The notes under the pieces were generated by a model. That model searched no databases, was not told the DNA's origin, and saw only the letters and a program-made list of their open reading frames with translations. This document shows positions 7,264-15,319 of a stretch of DNA of 64,000 bases, piece after piece (positions within the stretch are counted from its first letter, which is position 1; each line of letters begins with the position of its first letter). The stretch comes from Sphingomonadales bacterium (GTDB lineage Bacteria > Pseudomonadota > Alphaproteobacteria > Sphingomonadales > Sphingomonadaceae): contig SEFZ01000003.1 in the NCBI GenBank assembly GCA_004173185.1, positions 1 through 64,000 of the forward strand, in the 5' to 3' direction. Both the position numbers and the translations under genes were made by a program.

Positions 7264-8595
7264 GTGTCCAAACGAACAGGATTCGCACCTGCGGCAATAG
7301 ATTCTCTGCAAAAAGGATGGCTTCTCGATCCTCTGACACCCGGTCTGAGGATAGAGGCACTCGCAAGCGGAAAGAAAAAGTGGCGATACCATCGGCGGCT
7401 TTTCGGCAGTGGTGAAGTCGTCAAAGCAACCTTCGGCATGTTTCCCGCGCGCTCAATTGCAGCTGCGCGGGAGTGGGCGCGCGAGCTGAACGCCAAGGTT
7501 GAGGCCGGCATCGACCCGCGTGAAGAAAAGCGCGTGGCCGATGAGCGTGCGTCGATGACGGTGGCCCGTGCTCACGCCCTATATATCGCGGCTGCACGGG
7601 AAGGACGGGCATCACGGGCGAAGCGCGTGAACAAGCCCCGGACGATCGTCGACAAGCTGAAGATTTATCGCTGCGACATCGAACCGAAACTCGGAAAACG
7701 GTCAATCTATGACGTTACCGAACGGGATTTGCTGAAGCTGGTCAATGCGAAAGGCAAGGTGGCCAAGGTTCGGGCGAACCGATTGGCATCCGAACTCAAG
7801 GTCTTTTTCGGTTGGGCATCGGGTCTGAGAGGGCTCGAGGTCGGGTTGGATCTCAATCCCGCCAAGCGCCTTGCCGACCTCCGATATCCTGAGCCGCCGC
7901 GATCACGAAAGCTGAGCGCGGAAGAGATCGGATGGTATCTTCGCGCCGTCGCTGAAGAAGACGAGCGCGATTTCCGGCGCGGTTTGGTGCTCCTCCTGCT
8001 CACCGCGGTCCGTATCTCCGAACTGCGCAACGCACATCGCAGCGAGGTTGCCGATGGTATCTGGACCATTCCCGTGAGCCGCAGCAAAAATGAGCAAGCT
8101 CACAGCATCGCTTTGGGGCCGTGGGGTCTCGCCCTGATGGCGACCAACTCGGATTGGATTTTCCCCGCTCCCAAGGTCGACGGTCCGCGAAAATCGGGTT
8201 GGTATAAAGCTCGCGACCGCGTCCTTTCGCGCATGGAAGTCCATGCAGGCCGCAAAATTGATCATTTCGTGCCGCATGATCTTCGCCGGACCATGCGGAG
8301 CAATACAAAACGTCTCAAGATCGATTTCGACACGGCCGAGGCAATGCTCAACCATCTCAAAAGCGGGATGGCGCGAATTTACGATGGCTATGAACATTCG
8401 GAAGAAATGGCAGCCTCCTTTCTCAGATGGGAAAACGAGATTGTCAGCATCGCCTTAGCATCTGGCCTCGCGCGCAAACTCGAAATCCCGGAGGAACCGA
8501 GCCCCAAACGGGTGGCGGAAGGCAGGCGCTACCGCCGCGATGGCAGGCGGAGGCGGTCGGGAACGGCATCCAGGACGAAGATGTCTCACGGCTGA
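7264..8595 (+). CDS. Tyrosine recombinase/integrase 2
   Basis: A 443-residue integrase with DUF4102-like N-terminus, core-binding domain and catalytic domain. Visible active-site residues are Arg in LLLLTAVRISEL, HDLRRTMRSN, MLNH and Tyr in ARIYDGY. The GTG at 7264 is chosen because GGAG lies at 7253-7256 and because the protein then aligns with the start of integrase 1; a TTG at 7207 is the longer alternative. The tail (last ~40 residues) is Arg-rich. It follows the tRNA-Gln fragment and probably acted on that site. Confidence 0.92.
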   Translation: MSKRTGFAPAAIDSLQKGWLLDPLTPGLRIEALASGKKKWRYHRRLFGSGEVVKATFGMFPARSIAAAREWARELNAKVEAGIDPREEKRVADERASMTVARAHALYIAAAREGRASRAKRVNKPRTIVDKLKIYRCDIEPKLGKRSIYDVTERDLLKLVNAKGKVAKVRANRLASELKVFFGWASGLRGLEVGLDLNPAKRLADLRYPEPPRSRKLSAEEIGWYLRAVAEEDERDFRRGLVLLLLTAVRISELRNAHRSEVADGIWTIPVSRSKNEQAHSIALGPWGLALMATNSDWIFPAPKVDGPRKSGWYKARDRVLSRMEVHAGRKIDHFVPHDLRRTMRSNTKRLKIDFDTAEAMLNHLKSGMARIYDGYEHSEEMAASFLRWENEIVSIALASGLARKLEIPEEPSPKRVAEGRRYRRDGRRRRSGTASRTKMSHG

Positions 8596-8712
8596 GGCTG
8601 GCGGCTACGTTGGCCGTTCTTGCAACTTGACCATAATCTACCCCTGCTCCTTCGCTGAGGGGGCACGAGGCCGACAGAATACCGCGCGAAGCTAGCGAAA
8701 GTCTGCCCTCGG

Positions 8713-9501
8713 TCAGACGCTGGAGCGCATTCCATCCGGTCGGAGCCAGGGGCCGCTGAAAGGATCCTGCAGATTGGCCCTCGCGGCCCGCACCAGCCTG
8801 CGAACTCTTAGCCGGTAGGAATCGTTTGCGCTTCGCCAACCGTCGTCGATCGCGCCACCGAAGAACGCGCGTGCAATGTCCTGCTGTGTCGCGCCTGCGG
8901 CAAGCGCGTCTGCTGTCCGCAGCTCCAAAACCCAGCGAGGTGCGCGGCGTTCGCGTGGCAGGAGCGAGGGAGGCACCGCACCGCGCCGTGCGAGGGCGCT
9001 AAGCCGTTTTAGGGCGTCCAGTTTCGGTTCGGCGTCCTCGAAGCCGGCGAAGCGGTGCTCCAGAAGCACGGGCCCGCCAAGGAGCGTGCCTTCGTGAAGA
9101 TCGAGCCTTACAATCCACTGGCCGTCCGAGAGCAACCAGTGCTCGATATCATCCTCATCCACTTCGACGCTGACAAAATCTGCAAAGGCTCGGATATCCA
9201 GACTGTTCTGCTGGGACGCATTTCTCGCTTTCGGCCAACTTTCGATCACGTGGGAATCGGTGTCCATGCTCCAGATTGGCCGCGCCTCCGGCGTCGCGTG
9301 ATCGGGGTCTTCATAGGCGAGCAGACCGAAACGGGATGGCGCGACGTCACGGCTGACCCAGGCGTTCCGGTACGGAGTATGGCGGCGCAGCCACTCCCAG
9401 GCAAAGGCGCGGCGATCGGCCTTCAGCAATGCCGAGTAATCGCTCGCCGTCCGCCAGTCGACGGGTGACGGCACGTCGTCGGAAGAGCCGCATTTTGACA
9501 T
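8713..9501 (-). CDS. DUF2285/DUF6499 family DNA-binding-like regulator
   Basis: A 262-residue protein common on sphingomonad and rhizobial integrative elements. The N-terminal part has the DUF6499-type pattern WRTASDYSALL...WEWLRRHTPYRNAW. The C-terminal part (about residues 185-245) has the DUF2285 pattern LRTADALAAGATQQDIARAFFG...WR...RLRVRRLVRAA, a helix-turn-helix-like domain. It is transcribed toward integrase 2. Two AT-rich palindromic elements lie just upstream of its start (9506-9536), which suggests autoregulation. Its target is unknown. Confidence 0.8.
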   Translation of the reverse strand: MSKCGSSDDVPSPVDWRTASDYSALLKADRRAFAWEWLRRHTPYRNAWVSRDVAPSRFGLLAYEDPDHATPEARPIWSMDTDSHVIESWPKARNASQQNSLDIRAFADFVSVEVDEDDIEHWLLSDGQWIVRLDLHEGTLLGGPVLLEHRFAGFEDAEPKLDALKRLSALARRGAVPPSLLPRERRAPRWVLELRTADALAAGATQQDIARAFFGGAIDDGWRSANDSYRLRVRRLVRAARANLQDPFSGPWLRPDGMRSSV

Positions 9502-9505
9502 TGAC

Positions 9506-9536
9506 GAAAATATTCACATTATTGTTGAAATATTTC
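9506..9536. promoter_or_regulatory. Paired palindromes upstream of the DUF2285 gene
   Basis: The perfect palindrome GAAATATTTC (9527-9536) and the near copy GAAAATATTC (9506-9515) are centred 21 bp apart, two helical turns. They lie 5 to 35 bp before the minus-strand ATG. The arrangement suits a dimeric repressor acting on this promoter. Confidence 0.45.
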
Positions 9537-9702
9537 CATCGCTTCCTGATAATTAAGGTGACCATCAAGTCAGCCGTGTGGGGTCGGCGCGACCTTTCAT
9601 TTTGCCTCGGTGCTTATTGAGAGAGCCAAGCCGGAGCAATCAGCTGAAAGGGCGGGCGGAGCGAGTGCGGCTTGAACCGCGCGCTGCGGCCGCGATGAGA
9701 TC

Positions 9703-10443
9703 ATGCTAACTCTCGACGCCGCCGAGCGCATTGCGGGCGACTTCACGCAAATCGACGATGTTGCCGGCCTCGACAATGTACTCGGCGAAATATGCCACCA
9801 GCTCGGGTGCGAGTTCTTCGCCCTGAGCCATCATGTCGATTTCCTTTGCGCGCCCCATGCGGGCCTCCGCGTTCACAACTATCCGGAGGAATGGGCGCAT
9901 TGGTTCGACACGCAACGTCTCGGCATCATTGATCCGGTGCACCGGGCGAGCCAGCAGACGTCGGCAGGTTTCTACTGGCGTGATATGGTAAGAGGGCGCG
10001 CGCTCGCACCGCAAGATCGCTTTGTCTTCGCGCGGGCACGGCGACACGGCATCGGCGATGGTCTGACCATTCCAGCCCATGTGCCTGGCGACGCCCACGG
10101 CTCGTGCTCCTTTGCGTGGGCGCGGGGGAAGGCGCCCGGACCTGGCGCGCTCTTTTTCGCGCAGTCGATCGCCAATTTTGCGTTCGAGACGGCGCGGCGC
10201 CTCCATGGACCGCGCAATCCGGCGCGGCCGCGCCTGACCGATCGGCAGCGCGAGTGCCTGCTGTGGGCCGCGCGCGGCAAGACCGACTGGGAAATCGCCC
10301 GGATCATGGGTATCCGGCATTTTACCGTCGTCGAACATATCCGAAATGCCCGGCTGCGCTATGACGCCGCAACCCGGGGCATGCTGATCGTGCGCGCGCT
10401 TTTCGACGGCACACTCAATTTCGGCGACATTGCGCTGAACTGA
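9703..10443 (+). CDS. LuxR-family quorum-sensing regulator
   Basis: A 246-residue transcription factor. The N-terminal autoinducer-binding domain shows the conserved pocket residues in YPEEWAHWF, IIDPV and GFYW. The C-terminal LuxR-type helix-turn-helix begins at LTDRQRECLLWAARGKTDWEIARIMG and ends with the recognition helix TVVEHIRNA. It lies 80 bp upstream of the AHL synthase on the same strand, so the two form a probable cognate pair. The ribosome-binding site before ATG 9703 is weak. Ligand chain length cannot be read from the sequence. Confidence 0.93.
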   Translation: MLTLDAAERIAGDFTQIDDVAGLDNVLGEICHQLGCEFFALSHHVDFLCAPHAGLRVHNYPEEWAHWFDTQRLGIIDPVHRASQQTSAGFYWRDMVRGRALAPQDRFVFARARRHGIGDGLTIPAHVPGDAHGSCSFAWARGKAPGPGALFFAQSIANFAFETARRLHGPRNPARPRLTDRQRECLLWAARGKTDWEIARIMGIRHFTVVEHIRNARLRYDAATRGMLIVRALFDGTLNFGDIALN

Positions 10444-10490
10444 AGCACCCCCATTTCTTGGTATATCGCGAACAGGTTTTTCGCTTCAAT

Positions 10491-10524
10491 TGGACTGTCT
10501 CTTAATTTCCAAGGAGACAGTCCA
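10491..10524 (+). promoter_or_regulatory. Hairpin covering the luxI ribosome-binding site and start
   Basis: TGGACTGTCTC (10491-10501) and GAGACAGTCCA (10514-10524) form a perfect 11-bp inverted repeat with a 12-base loop. The 3' arm takes in GAG of the Shine-Dalgarno AAGGAGA (10511-10517) and the A of the start codon at 10524. In RNA this would hide the ribosome-binding site. As DNA it could also be an operator, but its 34-bp span is longer than a normal 18-20 bp lux box. Confidence 0.7.
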
Positions 10525-11135
10525 TGATCCTCATCATCGATCAAATGAACCGCGACCTCCAGAGCAAGGTGCTCCGGGGCATGTTCGAGGCACGCAAGCA
10601 TGTTTTCGTCGACCTCCTGAAGTGGAACCTGCCGGTGCTGGCCGGTCGGTTCGAGGTCGATCACTTCGACGACGGCGAAGCGATCTATCTCATCGTCTCC
10701 GATCCCGCCGGTCGTCATCTCGCGTCGGCGCGGCTGCTGGCGACGACGCGCCCCGCGCTGCTCGACAGCCTTTATCCGGACCTCGTCGACGGGCCAGCGC
10801 CGAGCGGGACCGATATTCTGGAAATTACGCGATTTTGCCTCTCGCCCGGGATCGGCGCGAGGCTTCGCCGCGAAGCACGGGACAGCTTGCTCGTCGGCTT
10901 GGCTGAATATGCGCTCGCGCAGGGGATCAGCAGCTACACCGGCGTTGCCGAACATGGCTGGTTCGAGCAAATTTGCACCTTTGGCTGGAGATGCCGGGCG
11001 CTCGGCCCCTCCCATGTCCATGACGGCCGGCTCCTGACGGGGCTGCGCATCGACATAGACGACGACACCATTGGACAGCTCGCGGATCAGGGTATCCGGG
11101 CTGCCGCCGACGTACCCGCCGCGCGGGCAGCGTGA
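10524..11135 (+). CDS. Acyl-homoserine-lactone synthase (LuxI family)
   Basis: A 203-residue enzyme that makes an AHL signal from S-adenosylmethionine and acyl-ACP. The invariant N-terminal residues are in place: R24, F28 and W34 in RKHVFVDLLKW, and D46 in FEVDHFDD. Further on are the Arg of SARLLATTRP and the E-x-x-R pair in LEITRFCLSP. The start is fixed by AAGGAGA at 10511-10517, which lies inside a hairpin. The dioxygenase gene begins 4 bases after the stop, so the two are probably translated together. Confidence 0.95.
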   Translation: MILIIDQMNRDLQSKVLRGMFEARKHVFVDLLKWNLPVLAGRFEVDHFDDGEAIYLIVSDPAGRHLASARLLATTRPALLDSLYPDLVDGPAPSGTDILEITRFCLSPGIGARLRREARDSLLVGLAEYALAQGISSYTGVAEHGWFEQICTFGWRCRALGPSHVHDGRLLTGLRIDIDDDTIGQLADQGIRAAADVPAARAA

Positions 11136-11139
11136 GGCC

Positions 11140-12042
11140 ATGGTCATGGAAACATCCAGAACGCCCACCGGCACCGAGGCTCTTGCCGCGGAGCTGGCCC
11201 GCGATGGCTATCTCATCGTTCGCGGTGCCGCGCAGCGATCGGTCGTCGCGGAAATCGAGGCCGATCTTTCGGAACGGTTCGAGGCAACGCCCTTTTGTGA
11301 AGGCGGCTTTTACGGCGAGCGAACCAAGCGCTTCGGCCGGCTGTTGATCCGCTCGCCCAATGTCGCCGAGCTCGTTATGCATCCCACTGTCCTCGCGCTC
11401 GCCGACGCGGTTCTCGGGCGATGGTGCGACCGGATTCAGCTCAACCTCGCCCAGGCGATCGAACTGCACCCGGGAGCACTACCGCAATTTCCTCATCGCG
11501 ATCAGGATATGTGGCAAGGCTCGCTCGGCGACGTAGAATATCTCGTCAACATCATCTGGCCCCTGACACGGTTCACGATCGACAACGGAGCAACACACAT
11601 CTGGCCGCGGTCGCACGGACGGGCCGCGCTCGAAGAAGGCACGAGCGGTCCGCCCGTGGTCGCGGAGGCCGAACCGGGCGACGCGATCGTCTTCGTTGGC
11701 TCGACGCTGCATGGGGCCGGTGGCAACCAAAGTGGCTGCGTCCGGCGCGGCATCATCATCAGCTACTGCCTGGGTTGGCTCAAGCCCTATGAAAACCAGT
11801 GGCTCGCTTACCCGCCGGATGTTTCAAGGCACTTTCCGCCCGGCCTCGCAGCGCTGGTGGGATATGCCCAGCATCGTCCCAACCTCGGCAATTTCGAAGG
11901 GCAGTGCCCGTCGATACTTTTCGAAGGCTATCCGTCAGAGCCTCTGGCTGCCGTCGATGCTCTCAGGCCCGAACAGGCCGCAATGCTCGCCGCGCACGTC
12001 GATGCGCAACGGCGTTCGGATGCAGGCGAGGTGTCACCATGA
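11140..12042 (+). CDS. Phytanoyl-CoA dioxygenase (PhyH) family protein
   Basis: A 300-residue Fe(II)/2-oxoglutarate dioxygenase. The iron ligands are visible as H-x-D in FPHRDQDMW (about residue 118) and the distal His in STLHGAGGN; the 2-oxoglutarate arginine is in CVRRGIIISY. The gene lies 4 bp after luxI and overlaps gntR by 4 bp, so luxI, phyH and gntR look like one operon. Possible roles are modification of the AHL or of the lasso peptide, or an unrelated hydroxylation. ATG 11146 is an alternative start with better spacing from GAGG at 11134-11137. Confidence 0.85.
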   Translation: MVMETSRTPTGTEALAAELARDGYLIVRGAAQRSVVAEIEADLSERFEATPFCEGGFYGERTKRFGRLLIRSPNVAELVMHPTVLALADAVLGRWCDRIQLNLAQAIELHPGALPQFPHRDQDMWQGSLGDVEYLVNIIWPLTRFTIDNGATHIWPRSHGRAALEEGTSGPPVVAEAEPGDAIVFVGSTLHGAGGNQSGCVRRGIIISYCLGWLKPYENQWLAYPPDVSRHFPPGLAALVGYAQHRPNLGNFEGQCPSILFEGYPSEPLAAVDALRPEQAAMLAAHVDAQRRSDAGEVSP

Positions 12043-12665
12043 GCCCCGGCACGACGATGGAGCGGGTTTATCTCGCGCTCAAAGCGAAGATACTCGCCGC
12101 GGAGTTTCCGCCTGGTACGCGCCTCGGACCGGCGGAACTCGCGAGGTTGCTCGAAACGAGCCCGACACCCGTGCGCGATGCGTTGTACAGGTTGAGCGGC
12201 GAAAGGGTCGTTGAAACCTGGCATCACGAAGGGTTTCGCCAGCCGCTTCTGACCGAGGTCGATCTTCAGCATCTCTACCATTGGGCGGGTTCGTTGCTGA
12301 CGCTGGCCTTGCGCGGGCGTGAGCCGCCCCGCCCGCCGATGCCGGGCGGGCTCATCGATCTGCCGGAGCGCGAGGCCTACCCCGACGCCGTCGAGTCGCT
12401 GTTCAGGGCGATCGCTTCGGGCTGCGACAATCGCGAACTTCGCTACGCGATCGTCAACTTCATCGAGCGCAGCCAGACATTTCGCGTCGTCGAGACCCGG
12501 GTCGACGACGGCGCGCGCGATGCGTTGGCGGCGATGGAAGAAGATTACAGGTTCGGGCGCTGGACGGCATTGCGCAGCAAAATCACGAGCTTCCATCGCA
12601 AGCGCGCGAGCCAGGCGGGAAGGATCATTGCCGAGCTGCGTCCGCGCCGCGAGCCGCTGGGATAA
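12039..12665 (+). CDS. GntR-family transcriptional regulator
   Basis: A 208-residue protein. The N-terminal winged helix (about residues 7-70) has the GntR pattern VYLALKAKILAAEFPPGTRLGPAELARLLETSPTPVRDALYRL (cited in part; this runs from 12063). The C-terminal half is helical and FCD-like but short and lacks clear metal-ligand His residues. ATGA overlap with phyH sets the start. Its stop is 97 bp before the lasso precursor, so it may control that promoter. GntR-type regulators are known neighbours of proteobacterial lasso clusters. Confidence 0.85.
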   Translation: MSPGTTMERVYLALKAKILAAEFPPGTRLGPAELARLLETSPTPVRDALYRLSGERVVETWHHEGFRQPLLTEVDLQHLYHWAGSLLTLALRGREPPRPPMPGGLIDLPEREAYPDAVESLFRAIASGCDNRELRYAIVNFIERSQTFRVVETRVDDGARDALAAMEEDYRFGRWTALRSKITSFHRKRASQAGRIIAELRPRREPLG

Positions 12666-12762
12666 TATTCGCGCTATTTCAGAAGTATAGAATTCCTATT
12701 CGCATGATCCGGTCCGATTCTCGAGGTGTCGCAATTTCGCGGCATCAGCAAAGGAGGGTCCC

Positions 12763-12897
12763 ATGGACCGCAATGACCACATCGAAAACGACGTCGAAGA
12801 GCTCGGCGTTGCCAGCGTCGAAACACGCGGCAGCCAGATCTTCAAGCCGGAACTCGGTGGCTACGAACGTCTCGTTCCGACCATCTCGGCCGACTGA
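12763..12897 (+). CDS. Lasso peptide precursor
   Basis: A 44-residue precursor peptide. The leader MDRNDHIENDVEELGVASV ends in ETR, with the conserved threonine T21 at position -2 before the core. The predicted core is residues 23-44: ring segment GSQIFKPE, with Gly1 to Glu8 forming an 8-residue macrolactam, then tail LGGYERLVPTISAD. AAGGAGGG at 12751-12758 is a near-perfect ribosome-binding site. B and C genes follow at once. I do not recognise this core among lasso peptides I recall. It is too short for most gene finders. Confidence 0.92.
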   Translation: MDRNDHIENDVEELGVASVETRGSQIFKPELGGYERLVPTISAD

Positions 12898-12919
12898 AGC
12901 GTCGGCGGGGCACGGCCGC

Positions 12920-13591
12920 ATGTCGTGCCCCGCATGCCCTGTCATGCTCCAGCTCAGACAAGACCTCTCATTTTGCTTCATCGGCGAGCGGGCCGTGTTG
13001 CTCGACCTTGAAGCAGATCGCTATTTTCTGCTGAGCGGCGACCTGCTCCGCGCCGTGCGCGATGCTATGGCGCGCCGGCTGGCCGGCGAGCGTGAAATAC
13101 ATTTCGCGGCGCTCGGTGACCGACCTCTTCTGGTGCCCGGGCGGGATGCCGTCGCGCCGGTGGAAGCTGCCATGCCGCTTCGTAGCGCTCTTGAGGCGCC
13201 GCCCGCAGCATCGGGCGAATTTGCCGTTCTCGACGTCTTCGCGGCGCAATGTCGCACCAGCGTCGCACTGCGATTTCGCGGCTTGCGCGGCGCTATCGCT
13301 AGGTGGCGTGCGGTCCGGCCTGTCGGGCTACCGCTCCAGGACAGCGAGACTGCTGTCGCGCTCGCCCAATTTTTTGCGGCAAAACGGGCCTTGGTGCCGC
13401 TTCGCCGCAGCTGCGTGCCCGACTCTCTCGCATTGCTCCGCTTGCTGTGGCGATACGGCGCTGACGCCGATCTCCTGTTCGGCGCCCGGCTCGATCCGTT
13501 CGCGGCGCATTGCTGGGTGCAAGCCGAAGGCCAAGTGCTTTCCGATCCGCTGTCGAATGTCGTCGATTTCACGCCGGTCTTCCGGCTGTGA
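12920..13591 (+). CDS. Lasso peptide biosynthesis B protein (RRE + leader peptidase)
   Basis: A 223-residue McjB-like protein. The N-terminal part (about residues 9-85) has the PqqD-like leader-recognition pattern (VLLDLEADRYFLLSG). The C-terminal part is a transglutaminase-like cysteine protease with Cys in RRSCVPDSLALLRLLW, His in AHCWVQ and Asp in LSDPLSNV, which cuts the leader after the -1 residue. So B1 and B2 are fused here, as is usual in Proteobacteria. It starts 22 bp after the precursor and overlaps the cyclase gene by 4 bp. ATG 12944 is a shorter alternative. Confidence 0.92.
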   Translation: MSCPACPVMLQLRQDLSFCFIGERAVLLDLEADRYFLLSGDLLRAVRDAMARRLAGEREIHFAALGDRPLLVPGRDAVAPVEAAMPLRSALEAPPAASGEFAVLDVFAAQCRTSVALRFRGLRGAIARWRAVRPVGLPLQDSETAVALAQFFAAKRALVPLRRSCVPDSLALLRLLWRYGADADLLFGARLDPFAAHCWVQAEGQVLSDPLSNVVDFTPVFRL

Positions 13592-15279
13592 CATTGCGCC
13601 TGCTCTTCGACAGCCGCGGCGGTGCAAGAGGAGGTCGATCCGAGCTTCAACTGCTCGGGCGGCTGGGTACCGTCAGCGTTTACAGTGACGCGCAGGCTCC
13701 GGACTTCGTCACCGCCGAAACCCGGATATTCGGCAGAGCATTCCGGCGATCCGACAACGCGCCGTGCAGCCAGCTCGCGGCAGAGGAGGAGGGGGCGCTG
13801 CAAACGGGCGGGGCGGCCTGGGCTGCGCTGTATCTGTGGGGCAATTATCTTCTGGCATGGGCAAGGCCCGGTGGGCAGGTCAGCCTGTTTCGCTCGCCCG
13901 TTACCGGGCCGGCGCTCTATGTTACGGCCGATCGCGCGTGCGCGTTCACGCATCTCGAACTCGGACACCGCGCGGGGATTGGGTTGCACACCCTCGATGC
14001 CGCCGCGATCGATGCGCAGCTTCGCTATCCCCTGTTACGTGGGCCATCTACCGGGATCGGCGGTGTCAGCGAGCTCCTCGCCGGCGAGGTGCTGGAGCTG
14101 GGAGCGGCGTCCGGTCCCCGGATGATATGGTCGCCATGGGATCATGTGCGGCGCCCTCCCGAGCCCGGCGACCCCGACAAACTGCGGCGCATCGTCATGT
14201 CGGTGGTCGCCGCATGGGGAAAATCATTCGGCCGCATCCAGCTCGAGCTCTCGGGCGGGCTCGATTCTTCGATCTTAGCGGCCTGCCTGGCACGTACCGC
14301 AGCCGATTGGCGCGGCGCCTCGCTTGTAACCCGCCGCCCTGATGGCGACGAGCGTGTCTATTCAAGAGCCGTAGCCTGCCATCTCTCGGCGCCACTCGTG
14401 GAGGTGATGGCGAACGAAGAAGCCGGCGATCCGCTCGCGCCACATGGTCGTCCGCGCGTCCGGCCCGGTGGCTTTGGCCTGATCGGTGACAGCGATCGCA
14501 AATTGCTGGTGGAGGCGCAAATATTTGGCGCCGAGGCGATCTTCACCGGTGTCGGCGGCGACAATATCTTCGGTTATCTGACCTCGGCGGCGCCGGTGGT
14601 CGACGCGTATCGCTTTGAGGGGGTGGGGGCCGCCCTGCGGGCGGCCTCCGATCTCGGACGATTGACCGAGACGAATATGCTTGAGGCGCTGCGCTTCGCT
14701 GCACGGCGAATCCTGCGCCCGCCGCCGCGATGGCCGCGCGATAGCCGATTCCTGACGTCGCGGTTCGAGGCCGAGGCGTCTCACCCCTGGTTCGCGAACG
14801 CGGCTGACGCGAGCGACGGTCAGCGTGCCTATGTTGGCATGCTGATGCGCATCCTGCCCTTTCTCGACGGCTACGACCGGGCGATGGAGATTCCGATGAT
14901 CGCGCCGCTGCTTTCGCAGCCGCTCGTCGAATATGGTCTCACCGTGCCCGCCTGGCAGTGGTCCGAAGGGGGCCATGATCGCTCGCTTGCCCGGCGCGCG
15001 TTCCGTGCGGACCTCCCGCCAATCATTCTGCAGCGTCGGACCAAGGGTCGACTGGAGTCGCTCTTTGTCCCCGCCTATAACGAGAACCGTGACCGGATCG
15101 GCGCATTTCTCTCCGACGGCCTGCTCGCCGATCTGGGCATCATCGACCGCGATGCGATCAGAGCCGCGGTCGGTCGGCCTGCGAGTGTGCTCGATACCGA
15201 CTATGTCCGTATCCTCCAGATCGCCGATATGGAACGATGGGCGCGTTCGGTCGCCGAATGTGAGGTTAGGGCGCAATAG
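13588..15279 (+). CDS. Lasso cyclase (asparagine synthetase-like C protein)
   Basis: A 563-residue enzyme that adenylates the core Glu8 side chain and closes the macrolactam with the Gly1 amine. The ATP-pyrophosphatase motif LSGGLDSS lies at about residues 221-228, with GVGGDNIFGY further on. The N-terminal region is glutaminase-like but lacks the nucleophile cysteine at position 2, as in McjC-type cyclases. The start is GTG in a GTGA overlap with the B gene. There is no ABC exporter (D) gene after it; the isopeptidase gene converges 40 bp downstream. Confidence 0.93.
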   Translation: MTLRLLFDSRGGARGGRSELQLLGRLGTVSVYSDAQAPDFVTAETRIFGRAFRRSDNAPCSQLAAEEEGALQTGGAAWAALYLWGNYLLAWARPGGQVSLFRSPVTGPALYVTADRACAFTHLELGHRAGIGLHTLDAAAIDAQLRYPLLRGPSTGIGGVSELLAGEVLELGAASGPRMIWSPWDHVRRPPEPGDPDKLRRIVMSVVAAWGKSFGRIQLELSGGLDSSILAACLARTAADWRGASLVTRRPDGDERVYSRAVACHLSAPLVEVMANEEAGDPLAPHGRPRVRPGGFGLIGDSDRKLLVEAQIFGAEAIFTGVGGDNIFGYLTSAAPVVDAYRFEGVGAALRAASDLGRLTETNMLEALRFAARRILRPPPRWPRDSRFLTSRFEAEASHPWFANAADASDGQRAYVGMLMRILPFLDGYDRAMEIPMIAPLLSQPLVEYGLTVPAWQWSEGGHDRSLARRAFRADLPPIILQRRTKGRLESLFVPAYNENRDRIGAFLSDGLLADLGIIDRDAIRAAVGRPASVLDTDYVRILQIADMERWARSVAECEVRAQ

Positions 15280-15319
15280 GCCGTGCCGGAGTACGCCGGG
15301 TGCGCACGCCGGACACGAC

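Noticed and set aside
10491..10524. Canonical lux box
   Set aside because: The dyad spans 34 bp with a 12-base centre and overlaps the ribosome-binding site; lux boxes are 18-20 bp and lie near the -35 region.
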